Source: Oscillospiraceae bacterium (GTDB lineage: Bacteria > Bacillota_A > Clostridia > Saccharofermentanales > Saccharofermentanaceae). From it: a DNA stretch of 12,021 nucleotides. Shown one piece after another: positions 1 through 7,734 of the stretch. The notes beneath the pieces were generated by a model that was given only the letters and a program-made list of their open reading frames with translations, searched no databases and was not told where the DNA came from. Position 1 is the stretch's first letter. Every line of letters starts with the position of its first letter. Position numbers and translations under genes: made by a program. Where the stretch lies: the NCBI GenBank assembly GCA_902791885.1, contig CADAXO010000056.1, forward strand, positions 1-12,021. Reading direction: 5' to 3'.

Positions 1-704
1 TCCTCAGTGAACTTCTCGCCTGCGAAATACTTCTCCATCAAAGCATCGTCGGCCTCGGCTACAACCTGGTTAACCTGATCCTGGAGGTCGTCGATACGGT
101 CGTTATACTCTTCGGGAAGAGGGATTTCCTCTGACTTGCCCGACTTATCAAGCTTAAATGCCTTACGGTTCATAACATCGACAATTCCGGTCATCTGTCC
201 GTTCTCGAGGATAGGCAGTGACAACGGGATTACACTCGGTCCGTAACGCTCCATCATTCTTGCTGTTACAGCTTCGAAATCTGCATTAGGCTCGTCCATA
301 CGGTTAACGAAGAAAAGGAAGGGAACGTTCTTGCTGTTAAGAAGTCTGATAGCCTTCTGTGAACCTACAGACGTACCGCCCTTAGCGGAGATCATTACGA
401 TACCACTGTCTGCGATCCTGATTCCGGACATCTCTTCGCCCAGGAAGTCAAAATCACCGGGAGTGTCGATAATATTGATCTTACTGCCCTTGTACTCGCA
501 GCATGCTACGGCAGCCGATATTGAAGAACCTCTCTTTATCTCCTCCGGTTCGAAATCAAGCGTTGTATTGCCGTCTGCAGTCCTGCCTAAACGGTCAATG
601 GCCTTTGTGCAATACAGCATCGCTTCTGCGAGAGATGTCTTGCCGGAGCCCTGATGCCCGAGCAATGCAATATTACGTATCTTGTCTGCGGAATACTTTT
701 CCAT
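1..704 (-). CDS. EF-G-like translational GTPase (N-terminal part, runs off the left edge)
   Basis: The 234 visible residues are the GTP-binding domain of an elongation factor G-type GTPase that would act at the ribosome in the cytoplasm. Visible motifs are the P-loop GHQGSGKT (residues 16-23), the switch I core RGSSIS (58-63), DTPG (80-83) and the G4 motif NRMD (134-137). The start is the ATG at 704, with a near-perfect AAAGGAGG (713-720) eight bases upstream. The position after DTPG, histidine in canonical EF-G and EF-Tu (DTPGH), is Asp84 here (DTPGDFDF), and the P-loop reads GHQGSGKT rather than GHVDAGKT. Both fit the EF-G paralogue group (EF-G2/FusA2-like) rather than the housekeeping fusA product. 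A tetracycline-resistance type protein is less likely, because those have the AHVDAGKT form. The gene has its own promoter and is separated from the upstream gene by a terminator. The family call is firm; the exact role is not known. Confidence 0.88.
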   Translation of the reverse strand, partial: MEKYSADKIRNIALLGHQGSGKTSLAEAMLYCTKAIDRLGRTADGNTTLDFEPEEIKRGSSISAAVACCEYKGSKINIIDTPGDFDFLGEEMSGIRIADSGIVMISAKGGTSVGSQKAIRLLNSKNVPFLFFVNRMDEPNADFEAVTARMMERYGPSVIPLSLPILENGQMTGIVDVMNRKAFKLDKSGKSEEIPLPEEYNDRIDDLQDQVNQVVAEADDALMEKYFAGEKFTE

Positions 705-762
705 GTGATCTGCCTCCTTTGGAGAATATTGATAATGCTTTGAAATAAATCAAGCATTTTTA

Positions 763-791
763 ATTATAAACTCTTTGCTATGCGTTTTCCA
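763..791 (-). promoter_or_regulatory. Likely promoter of the EF-G-like gene
   Basis: Read on the minus strand, a perfect TATAAT -10 box (763-768) lies 17 bp from TGGAAA (786-791), which matches four of six positions of the -35 consensus. This predicts a transcript starting near 756 with a leader of about 50 bases ending in the AAAGGAGG site. The leader start overlaps an imperfect hairpin, AATGCTT (734-740) pairing with AAGCATT (752-758). The promoter call rests on sequence match only. Confidence 0.55.
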
Positions 792-830
792 CAAAGAATT
801 TGAACAATTTATCAACAACTTTGTGCAAAA
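785..830. promoter_or_regulatory. Inverted repeat of DnaA-box-like 9-mers over the EF-G-like promoter
   Basis: TTTTCCACAAAG (785-796) is repeated in inverted orientation at 819-830, where the minus strand reads TTTTGCACAAAG: 11 of 12 positions match across a 22-base spacer. Both arms contain a 9-mer fitting the relaxed DnaA-box form TTWTNCACA (785-793 plus strand, 822-830 minus strand). Between them TTATCAACA (809-817) is one base from TTATCCACA. The left arm covers the predicted -35 box. It could be a DnaA-responsive site or the operator of another dimeric regulator; no direct evidence separates these. Confidence 0.4.
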
Positions 831-853
831 TCAAGACGCTTCCGGAGGCATGT

Positions 854-882
854 AAAAAGACCGTGACATTTGCCACGGTCTT
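854..882 (-). terminator. Rho-independent terminator after the coiled-coil gene
   Basis: AAGACCGTG (857-865) pairs perfectly with CACGGTCTT (874-882) around an 8-base loop. On the minus strand the hairpin is followed by a run of T (from AAAAA at 854-858). It starts 29 bases past the stop of the zinc-ribbon/coiled-coil gene and separates that gene from the EF-G-like gene. Confidence 0.85.
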
Positions 883-911
883 AGTAAAAACATCAGTAAA
901 ATCGGTATTTA

Positions 912-2624
912 TCAGGCCTTCTTGGGTCTCTCGAAGATCATAATCACGCGGTCTTCCTTACTTGTGAAAGAGCCCATGGACAATGAAGCCGTAGCCTCTC
1001 CGCCCAGTGCACCCTGGAGCTTACCGCCGTCATCGTTGATAACGGAAATGAGTGTCCAGCCGTCCTTGGTCATCTTATCGAGGAGTGTAGCGATACCCTT
1101 CTCATCAACTTCGCCGAGGTCGTTATGGTTAACGGACTCAACCTTATATTCCTTAGGTCCTGAAGCCGCACCACCGATCGCACCGGATGCGACCTTCTTC
1201 TCAAGGCTGGCGATGGATGCTTCGAGTTCTGCGATCTTAGCGCTCAGGGCGTCTCTTTCCTTCTCCATTTCCTTTATCTTCTTCTCCTTCTCTTCGATGG
1301 TCTTGATATACTGGCCCTTGTCGCTCTCCTTAAGAGCTGCTTCCTTTAAGAATACGGAACGCTTCTCAGCCTCGAGGACGATCTCCTCGGCAGCCGCTCT
1401 TGCAGCGACTTCAACGTTCTTGGAATCCTCAATGATAGCCTGAGCCTTATTGTACTCATCGGTGATGGCATTGATCTGATTTGTCCACTCTGCAACAGAT
1501 GCCTCGTAATCGGCGATCTTCTTCTCATAGTCTGCAGCAGCCTTGGTTCTCTCTTCAGTCTCCTTAGCGATAGCGCTGTCGAGCTCTTCCTTCTTAGCCT
1601 TAGCCGCATTCATCTCGGTCTTGGCTGCGTCGAGTTCCTTCAGGCAGTCATCACGCTTAACGGCAGCTTCTTCAGCCTCGGAGATGATCTTCTGTGCCTG
1701 GTCTCTGATGCCGTCGATCTCTGCCTGAGCCGACTTCTGCTGCTCTTCAACCTCAGCAATGATGGCATCTCTCTGCTTATTAAGTTCTGCAAGATCGGCC
1801 TCAGCCTGATCCTTGATCTTGAGGGCTTCCCCTGCCTGCTTCTCGGCAATGGCACGGCCTTCCTTCTCAAGTCTTTCCTTCTCAACCTCGAACTCCTTCT
1901 GGAGTCTGTCGATCTCGCTCTGCTTAGTCTCGATCTCCTTCTTCTTATCGGCGATGACCTTGTCCTGTTCAGCTCTCGCCTCTTCCATCTCTTTCTTGAT
2001 CTGTTCGGAATTCTCGAGGAATGCCTGTGCCTCCTGAGCCTCAGCTACGAGCTGGTCTCTCTTCTTAACGACTTCGGCATACTCTGCATCGATTCTGGCA
2101 GCTGCCTCATTGATCTCCTTCTGAGTCTGGTCGAGCATCATCTGTCTCTCCTGCTCAGCGGCCTTGATCATCTCGTCGTACTTGGCCTGTCCTTCGGCTA
2201 CCTTCTCTTTCCTTGCCTGCTCACCCTGAGCTCTGGCCTCGGCGATCTTATTACGCTCAACCTGAACTTCATCCCTTGCCTGCTGAAGTTCCTTCTCGAG
2301 AGCAAGCTTCTCATCGATAGCCTGCTTCTTCAAAGCGGCATATTCTGCATCAAGTCTTAACTTCTCGGATTCGAACTGTGCAGTGAGAGTCTCCATCTCA
2401 CGGTTGATCTTCTCTCTGATCTCTGCAAGTCTCTTCTCTTCTTCGGATCTTCTGGCTTCGGTTCTGGCGAGGTTCTCTTCCTCTCTCTTATCCATTACCT
2501 TCTGTGCGGCAGCCATCTCTGCGCTGGCGTCTCCGCCTGAAGCCTTCTGGAAATCGTACTTACACATGGAGCAGCGGGCTACGTTGTCACCCATCATAAC
2601 TCCACAAACAGGACATTTCTTCAT
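912..2624 (-). CDS. Zinc ribbon - long coiled coil - DUF4177-like protein of unknown function
   Basis: This 570-aa protein has three parts. Residues 4-21 hold a small zinc ribbon with two CxxC pairs (C4/C7 and C18/C21). Residues about 38 to 480 are almost entirely Glu/Lys/Ala/Gln-rich heptad-like sequence, typical of a long coiled coil and free of prolines over most of its length. Residues 492-568 form a compact C-terminal domain that begins EYKVESV, contains DGWTLISVI and ends VIMIFERPK; this layout resembles the small DUF4177 fold (YEYKVV, then GWELVSV, then a final IFKRP strand). There is no signal peptide or membrane segment, so it is probably cytoplasmic and elongated. The start is the ATG at 2624, with AGGAG (2633-2637) eight bases upstream; no later start would keep both CxxC pairs. 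It appears to be a single-gene unit with its own promoter and terminator. I do not recognise a characterised homologue. The coding region and coiled coil are clear; the domain match is by eye. Confidence 0.85.
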   Translation of the reverse strand: MKKCPVCGVMMGDNVARCSMCKYDFQKASGGDASAEMAAAQKVMDKREEENLARTEARRSEEEKRLAEIREKINREMETLTAQFESEKLRLDAEYAALKKQAIDEKLALEKELQQARDEVQVERNKIAEARAQGEQARKEKVAEGQAKYDEMIKAAEQERQMMLDQTQKEINEAAARIDAEYAEVVKKRDQLVAEAQEAQAFLENSEQIKKEMEEARAEQDKVIADKKKEIETKQSEIDRLQKEFEVEKERLEKEGRAIAEKQAGEALKIKDQAEADLAELNKQRDAIIAEVEEQQKSAQAEIDGIRDQAQKIISEAEEAAVKRDDCLKELDAAKTEMNAAKAKKEELDSAIAKETEERTKAAADYEKKIADYEASVAEWTNQINAITDEYNKAQAIIEDSKNVEVAARAAAEEIVLEAEKRSVFLKEAALKESDKGQYIKTIEEKEKKIKEMEKERDALSAKIAELEASIASLEKKVASGAIGGAASGPKEYKVESVNHNDLGEVDEKGIATLLDKMTKDGWTLISVINDDGGKLQGALGGEATASLSMGSFTSKEDRVIMIFERPKKA

Positions 2625-2646
2625 TGTGTGAGCTCCTAAACTTATT

Positions 2647-2664
2647 TAGACGTCTATCATTATA
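2647..2664 (-). promoter_or_regulatory. -10 box with palindrome at the predicted transcription start of the coiled-coil gene
   Basis: A perfect TATAAT on the minus strand (2659-2664) is followed by the perfect 10-base palindrome TAGACGTCTA (2647-2656), whose centre falls where transcription should begin. No good -35 hexamer is visible at 16-18 bp. The palindrome could be an operator for a dimeric repressor, or chance. Confidence 0.45.
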
Positions 2665-2693
2665 CACCACAATGCAATAAAAAAATTATCTGT

Positions 2694-2723
2694 TTGTTAC
2701 TTATTTTGTTAATTAAGTACATT
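2694..2723 (+). promoter_or_regulatory. Possible promoter of the ABC importer operon
   Basis: TTGTTA (2694-2699) and TACATT (2718-2723) are spaced 18 bp apart in the AT-rich divergent region upstream of the solute-binding protein gene. Each matches four of six consensus positions, so this is only the best of several weak candidates. It would give a leader of about 70 bases. No riboswitch-like structure was recognised in that leader. Confidence 0.3.
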
Positions 2724-2801
2724 TATTACTTTGATTATCGAAAAAAACGGGGAAATGCTGTAACATACCTTAACATTTAAAGAAAAGAGGTTTTTATATA
2801 T

Positions 2802-4319
2802 ATGAGCCATGAGACTTGGAAAAAGCTTTTCGCGGGAGCAATGACACTCGCACTTACATTTTCTGCAGCTTCATGCGAAGGTGCCGATACAGCTTCAAAT
2901 GCCGATATCTACGGCGGTGAGGCAGTAGTAGGCATCACACAGGAGCCTATGGTATTCGACCCTCACACGGTTACAGCCGCAGGCGACAGAGAGATCCTTT
3001 TCAATGTTTATGAGGGCCTCATGAAGTTCGATTCCACAGGCACGCTTAACCCCTGCCTTGCAACTGACGTGGAGATCTCCGATGACGCTACCGAGTTTAC
3101 TTTCACTATAAGAGAAGGCGTTACCTTCCACGACGGTTCCGAGCTCGATCCCGGCGACGTTGTATATTCACTTAACAGAGCTCACGAGCTTATGGCTGAG
3201 TTCGAGAGCGTAGAGTCCGTAACAGACAACGGCGACAACACTGTTACCGTTACGCTCGACGCACCTAACAGCGAGATGCTCTCATTCTTTACGGCAGCTA
3301 TCATCCCCGAAGGTTCCGGCGATACTATCGGCGACACAAGGATCGGAACAGGACCTTTCGTATTCACAAGCTACGAGGCAGGTATCGGCATCGTACTTAC
3401 AAAGAACGCCAACTACTGGAACCCCGAGCTTCCTTACCTTGATCAGGTTACATTCAAGGTATGCGCCGACATGGACTCCGGTATGCTCGAGCTTCAGAGC
3501 GGTGCAATCGACATTTTCCCTTACCTTACAACAGACAAGTCCTCACAGCTTGATGCCTCTCAGTTTGACGTATTGAGCTTAGGTTCCGACATGGTACAGG
3601 GACTTTTCCTTAACAATGCCGTTGCTCCTTTCGATGACGTAAGAGTAAGACAGGCTCTTAACTACGCCATCAACAGAGACGAGATCATCAATCTCACAAT
3701 GGACGGCGCAGGTCTTGCTCTCACAACTGCGATGAGCCCCGTTATCGGCGAAGCTTACGACACAGCACTCGACGGCACATACAACCAGGATCTTGAGCAG
3801 GCACAGGCACTCCTTTCCGAGGCAGGCTATCCTGACGGATTCGACATGACTATCACAGTTCCCAGTAACTACCTCGTTCACGTTAACACTGCTGTTGCTC
3901 TTGCAGACCAGCTTTCCGAGGTTGGCATCAATGCAACTATCGAGCAGGTTGACTGGGCTACATGGCTTGACCGCGTTTACGCAGGAAGAGACTATCAGTC
4001 CACGGTTATCTGCCTTACAAGTGATTACGCTCCTTATGACGTTATCAGCAGATACCTCACAACAGCTGACGGCAACTTCATCAACTACAGCAACCCCGCT
4101 GTCGACGAGATCATCACAAACATCCCTCTTACTCCCGATGCAGATACACGCATCTCACTTTACAGAGAGCTTTTGGGATACATGACAGAGGATGCAGCTT
4201 CGGTTTACATCCAGGATCCTTATAACATCTGCGCAGTAAACCGCCGCCTTACAGGTTACAATATCTATCCTATGTACGTTCAGGACATGTCCACGGTTCA
4301 TCTTGCCGCGGCAAACTGA
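2802..4319 (+). CDS. Solute-binding lipoprotein of a peptide/nickel-type ABC importer (SBP family 5)
   Basis: This 505-aa protein is the extracytoplasmic substrate receptor of the importer encoded directly downstream. The N-terminus has a basic stretch (WKK), a hydrophobic core and the lipobox-like AASC with Cys25 as the probable lipidation site, so it should be anchored to the outer face of the membrane. The mature part follows the family 5 pattern of DppA, OppA and NikA: an early VGITQEPMVFDPH segment, YEGLMKFD, FTIREGVTFHDG near residue 100, VVYSLNR, and VRQALNYAINRDEI in the second lobe. Length is typical for the family. The start at 2802 has AAGAGG (2785-2790) eleven bases upstream, a rather long spacing, and includes the signal peptide. 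Only 12 bases separate its stop from the first permease, with no terminator between, so the four genes are one operon. The ligand (di- or oligopeptide, nickel chelate or other) cannot be read from sequence. Confidence 0.93.
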   Translation: MSHETWKKLFAGAMTLALTFSAASCEGADTASNADIYGGEAVVGITQEPMVFDPHTVTAAGDREILFNVYEGLMKFDSTGTLNPCLATDVEISDDATEFTFTIREGVTFHDGSELDPGDVVYSLNRAHELMAEFESVESVTDNGDNTVTVTLDAPNSEMLSFFTAAIIPEGSGDTIGDTRIGTGPFVFTSYEAGIGIVLTKNANYWNPELPYLDQVTFKVCADMDSGMLELQSGAIDIFPYLTTDKSSQLDASQFDVLSLGSDMVQGLFLNNAVAPFDDVRVRQALNYAINRDEIINLTMDGAGLALTTAMSPVIGEAYDTALDGTYNQDLEQAQALLSEAGYPDGFDMTITVPSNYLVHVNTAVALADQLSEVGINATIEQVDWATWLDRVYAGRDYQSTVICLTSDYAPYDVISRYLTTADGNFINYSNPAVDEIITNIPLTPDADTRISLYRELLGYMTEDAASVYIQDPYNICAVNRRLTGYNIYPMYVQDMSTVHLAAAN

Positions 4320-4331
4320 TAGAATCAATGC

Positions 4332-5294
4332 ATGGGCAGCACGGTAAGAACGACTCTGATTAAGATCTGTGAGTTTCTTCTCACCACGCTGCTCGTGTCT
4401 TTTTTTACCTTCGCGGCGTTCACCATCATCCCCGGCGACACCGCAAGAGTCATGCTCGGACCTGATGCCTCGGAGGCTCAGGTAGAGCAGCTTCGGGAAG
4501 AACTCGGACTTAACGCACCGCTTGCAGAACGCTATATAAAATGGCTCGGGAACGCCACCAAGGGAGACTTCGGAAACTCGGTCTCCTTCGGCACTCCCGT
4601 CGGCGAGCTCATCTCCTCGAGACTTCCCGTCACATTGGGAATGAGCGTTATCGCTCTTATCTTCGTGCTTCTTATCTCATTTCCCATGGCAGCTCTATGC
4701 AGCAGAAAGCCGGGAAATCTATCAGATAAAACTCTCTCGTGCCTCGGGCACATACTCTTCGCCATCCCGCCTTTCGCGCTTTCCATGATGCTCATGTTGT
4801 TCTTCGCGAAAGCGCTCGGCATCTTCACGGCAGGACGCTACACGGCACCGTCCGCAAACTTCGGGCAATACATCGTGAGCCTGCTTCTGCCCTCCCTTTG
4901 CATAGCACTTCCGAAGATCGCCATGACATTCAAGTTCTTAAGAGCTTCCATGATCGAGTACTCCCAGGGAGCCTTCGTAAGAACAGCGAAAAGCCACGGT
5001 CTTTCGGACTTCCGGATCATGCTCAAGCACATCATCCCGAACTCTGCCGTATCGTCCGTCACGGTCATCTCGCTCGTGCTTTCAGACATAATGGGCGGTT
5101 CGTTGATAGTCGAGCAGGTCTTCAATCTTCCGGGACTCGGAAGACTTCTCATGTCTGCGATATCAAGACGTGACTTCCCGCTTCTGTCGGGTATAGTCTT
5201 CTACCTTGCGATCATTACGGTCGTACTTTATTTCCTTGCTGATCTTCTGTCGGCTTTGATCGACCCCAGGATCAGGGACAGGATGGCCGCATGA
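4332..5294 (+). CDS. ABC importer permease, DppB/OppB type
   Basis: This 320-aa integral membrane protein is one of the two permease subunits of the importer. It has an N-terminal hydrophobic segment (about residues 12-34) leading into IIPGD, a periplasmic-side segment with GDFGNSV (78-84), then further membrane segments. The cytoplasmic loop that couples to the ATPase lies around residues 209-236 (EYSQGAFVRTAKSHGLSDF). The C-terminal signature EQVFNLPGLGRLL (261-273) is characteristic of DppB/OppB. The chosen ATG at 4332 lies 12 bases after the solute-binding protein stop. No good ribosome binding site precedes it, so translation probably depends on reinitiation from the upstream gene. An ATG at 4328 is out of frame. 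Its stop overlaps the next start as ATGA. Confidence 0.93.
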   Translation: MGSTVRTTLIKICEFLLTTLLVSFFTFAAFTIIPGDTARVMLGPDASEAQVEQLREELGLNAPLAERYIKWLGNATKGDFGNSVSFGTPVGELISSRLPVTLGMSVIALIFVLLISFPMAALCSRKPGNLSDKTLSCLGHILFAIPPFALSMMLMLFFAKALGIFTAGRYTAPSANFGQYIVSLLLPSLCIALPKIAMTFKFLRASMIEYSQGAFVRTAKSHGLSDFRIMLKHIIPNSAVSSVTVISLVLSDIMGGSLIVEQVFNLPGLGRLLMSAISRRDFPLLSGIVFYLAIITVVLYFLADLLSALIDPRIRDRMAA

Positions 5295-6109
5295 ATTATT
5301 CCAAGGGACCGAAAAGATATCTCATCACAGGAACGATCCTTCTGTCTGTCGTGATCGCTTTCTTCATCCTGTCTTTGTTCTGGACGCCTTACGGCATCAA
5401 TGAGACAGATGCATCCGCCAAGCTTCTGGCTCCGTGTGCAACGCATATATTCGGCACGGACAACCTCGGAAGAGATGTTTTCTCAAGATGCCTTGCCGCC
5501 TCAAAATACACACTTCTCGTATCCTTCGCAGGCGTTGCCGTGGCTCTGTTCTTCGGAACGTTCGCGGGCCTTGCAGCAGGTTACTACGGCGGGATCAGAG
5601 ACAAGATAATAATGATACTTTCGAACAGTATCATGTGCTTCCCGGGAATCCTTCTGGCGCTTGTTGCCGTAGCCGTATTCGGGCCTTCGCTCTACAACGT
5701 AATATGGGCGTTGGGCTTAGTGTTCGCGCCCACTTTCGCGAGGGTCTACAGAAGCGGAACCATAGAGCTTCTCGGCCGTGACTACATACTTCAGGCCAAG
5801 GTCATGGGCGTAAAGCCGTCACGCATAATGTTCGTACATATACTCCCGAACCTCATGCCGCAGGTAATCCCCGCGGTCATCACGGGACTTGCCAATATGA
5901 CGCTTTTCGAGTCGGGTATGAGTTACTTAGGCTTAGGCGTTCAGCCCCCTGCCGCATCATACGGAAAGATGCTTTCCGATGCACAAAGCTACATGACCGC
6001 AGCTCCCTGGCTCATCATCTTCCCCTCGCTGATGCTCGTGTTCTACATCCTCGGACTTTACTTCATCTCCGAGTGGGTCAGAACTTCCGTCAAAGGAGGC
6101 AGCCTGTGA
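5291..6109 (+). CDS. ABC importer permease, DppC/OppC type
   Basis: This 272-aa protein is the second permease subunit and pairs with the DppB-type protein to form the channel. Visible features are an N-terminal membrane segment (residues 11-31), the DppC/OppC hallmark GTDNLGRDVFSR (55-66), and several membrane segments between 72 and 150. The ATPase-contacting loop is at about 158-187 (ELLGRDYILQAKVMGV...HILPN), followed by the SYLGLGVQPP motif (211-220). The start overlaps the previous stop by 4 bp (ATGA at 5291-5294), and its own stop overlaps the next start as GTGA (6106-6109), so the three proteins are translationally coupled. It is short for the family because it lacks an N-terminal cytoplasmic extension, but no core element is missing. 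Confidence 0.93.
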   Translation: MNYSKGPKRYLITGTILLSVVIAFFILSLFWTPYGINETDASAKLLAPCATHIFGTDNLGRDVFSRCLAASKYTLLVSFAGVAVALFFGTFAGLAAGYYGGIRDKIIMILSNSIMCFPGILLALVAVAVFGPSLYNVIWALGLVFAPTFARVYRSGTIELLGRDYILQAKVMGVKPSRIMFVHILPNLMPQVIPAVITGLANMTLFESGMSYLGLGVQPPAASYGKMLSDAQSYMTAAPWLIIFPSLMLVFYILGLYFISEWVRTSVKGGSL

Positions 6110-7671
6110 TCTACAAGGGAAACATACTCGAAGTAAATAACCTGTCGCTGTCGTTCACGAACAAGGACGGCGTGCCCTCCAAGATCTTAAATGAGCTGAC
6201 GTTCCATGTAAGATCGGGCGAGATCTTGGGCCTTATCGGCGACTCAGGCTCGGGAAAGACCATGACAGCCTTAGCCGTCTCGGGACTTCTTTCCGAGTTC
6301 GCGAATGTGGATTCGGGCGAGATCATCTTCGAAGGCGAGGATCTTGTTAAGAAGACCCCGAAAGAAAGACGTGCGCTTCTGGGTGAGAAGATCGGTGTTA
6401 TCTTCCAGGATCCGTCACAGGCATTGGACCCGCTTCAGACAGTCGAGTCGAACCTCATGGAGGTTCTTAGCACCAGGAATATGAGTAAGGAAGAAAGCCG
6501 CGGGCGCATCCTCAAGATGCTGAAGACAGTAGGCTTTGAGAACCCCGAAGAGATCGCCAAAAGATACCCTCACAGGCTCTCGGGCGGCCAGCGTCAGCGC
6601 GTTCTCATCGCAGGTGCGGCTCTCATGAACCCGTCGCTTCTTATCGCGGATGAGCCGACCTCTTCCCTCGACACGATGACATCAATGTCGATAATGCAGC
6701 TTCTGCACGAGATGTGCCAGGAGATGGGAATATCGATACTCTTTATATCGCATAACTTAAGCATAGTAAGAAACTTCTGCGACCGTATCATGGTAATGAA
6801 GGAAGGAACCATCATAGATTCCGACACTTCTTGGGATATCATGGGGCAGCCGAGATCGGCCTTCACGGCAGAGCTTCTCATGAAGTCAAAGCTCGACACC
6901 GACAAGCTCGGCATCCGCCGAGGTAAGTCCAACGAGAGCGGCCCCGTCGTACTGTCGGTAAAAGACATCGAGTCGACTTACGAATACAGAGGCTTCCATA
7001 AGAACGAATTCAACAAGGTAATAAGCGGCATCAACTTCGACATTCACGAAGGCGAATGCGTGGGGCTCATCGGCTCCTCGGGATGCGGCAAGACTACGCT
7101 CGTTAAGACGATTCTGGGACTTTTGAAACCGATAAGCGGAAGTGTCGAATGCACGGGCAAAGCCGCTCCGGTATTCCAGGATCCCGCGAGCAGCCTTAAC
7201 CCCGCACATACCGTCGTATGGCATCTTAAGGAAGCGTTGCGCGCATCGGGAAGAAACATCCGAAAAGAAGAGCAGACTTCGTATTTCCTCGGCATCTTAG
7301 AGAGTGTGGGCTTATCGGGAAAGCACCTTACGCGTTTCCCCCACCAGATGTCGGGAGGCCAGCGTCAGAAAGCCGCTATCGCCATGTGCCTTGTTCAGGA
7401 GCCTGCGGTAATAATCGCGGACGAGCCTTTCTCGGCACTGGATGCTTCGAGTCAGGCCTCCATCATCAAGCTTCTTTCCGACATCAATAACGAACGCGGA
7501 ACGACGATGCTGATAATCTCGCACAACCTCCGCGTCATTAAGGCCATGTGTTCGAAGGTCATCGTAATGGATAAAGGAAAGATCGTCGAATCGGGAAACA
7601 CCGACGACGTCCTCGGCAATCCTTCTTCGGATGTCACATTGGGACTTATAAAGGCCGGCGATTACGGTTAA
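6106..7671 (+). CDS. Fused two-domain ABC ATPase of the peptide/nickel-type importer (DppD-DppF fusion)
   Basis: This 521-aa cytoplasmic protein powers the importer and carries both nucleotide-binding domains in one chain, where many systems use two genes. Domain 1 (about residues 5-265) has Walker A GDSGSGKT (45-52), the Q-loop FQDPSQ (100-105), the signature LSGGQRQR (158-165), Walker B LLIADEP (178-184) and the switch His216. Domain 2 (about 283-521) has GSSGCGKT (323-330), FQDPASS (358-364), MSGGQRQK (415-422), VIIADEP (435-441) and His473. All catalytic residues are present in both halves, so both ATP sites look active. The start is taken as GTG at 6106 rather than the in-frame GTG at 6073. 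It has AAAGGAGG (6092-6099) six bases upstream and overlaps the permease stop as GTGA, while the earlier GTG lacks a binding site and would lie inside the permease gene. The gene closes the operon ahead of a strong hairpin. Confidence 0.95.
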   Translation: MIYKGNILEVNNLSLSFTNKDGVPSKILNELTFHVRSGEILGLIGDSGSGKTMTALAVSGLLSEFANVDSGEIIFEGEDLVKKTPKERRALLGEKIGVIFQDPSQALDPLQTVESNLMEVLSTRNMSKEESRGRILKMLKTVGFENPEEIAKRYPHRLSGGQRQRVLIAGAALMNPSLLIADEPTSSLDTMTSMSIMQLLHEMCQEMGISILFISHNLSIVRNFCDRIMVMKEGTIIDSDTSWDIMGQPRSAFTAELLMKSKLDTDKLGIRRGKSNESGPVVLSVKDIESTYEYRGFHKNEFNKVISGINFDIHEGECVGLIGSSGCGKTTLVKTILGLLKPISGSVECTGKAAPVFQDPASSLNPAHTVVWHLKEALRASGRNIRKEEQTSYFLGILESVGLSGKHLTRFPHQMSGGQRQKAAIAMCLVQEPAVIIADEPFSALDASSQASIIKLLSDINNERGTTMLIISHNLRVIKAMCSKVIVMDKGKIVESGNTDDVLGNPSSDVTLGLIKAGDYG

Positions 7672-7680
7672 TGCAAATAA

Positions 7681-7707
7681 AAAGATCCGCAGATTCTGCG
7701 GATCTTT
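7681..7707. terminator. Bidirectional Rho-independent terminator between convergent genes
   Basis: AAAGATCCGCAG (7681-7692) and CTGCGGATCTTT (7696-7707) form a perfect 12-bp stem with a 3-base loop, nine bases after the ATPase stop. On the minus strand the stem runs into TTTTTATTT, giving a good U-tract for the pilin-like gene. On the plus strand the T-tract is short (TTTATC). It most likely serves both directions. Confidence 0.9.
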
Positions 7708-7734
7708 ATCATTCAATTTCAGCCCTAACTTAAA

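Noticed and set aside
331..748. Two overlapping plus-strand frames opposite the EF-G-like gene
   Set aside because: The minus strand encodes an unbroken GTPase domain with all G motifs, so these are shadows.
734..758. Hairpin AATGCTT/AAGCATT as a plus-strand terminator
   Set aside because: It has a T-rich tail on the plus strand, but no plus-strand gene precedes it; it more likely lies in the leader of the EF-G-like transcript or is incidental.
785..830. DnaA-box-like cluster as a replication origin
   Set aside because: Only three sites are present, and there is no dnaA, dnaN, rpmH or AT-rich unwinding region arrangement nearby; a regulatory role is more likely.
912..2624. SMC/Rad50-type chromosome protein
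   Set aside because: The coiled coil is suggestive, but there is no Walker A or B motif and no hinge; the ends are a zinc ribbon and a small DUF4177-like domain instead.
922..2631. Several Ser/Leu/Ala-rich frames on both strands inside the coiled-coil gene
   Set aside because: They are shadows of the repetitive Glu/Lys/Ala codons of the 570-aa coding frame.
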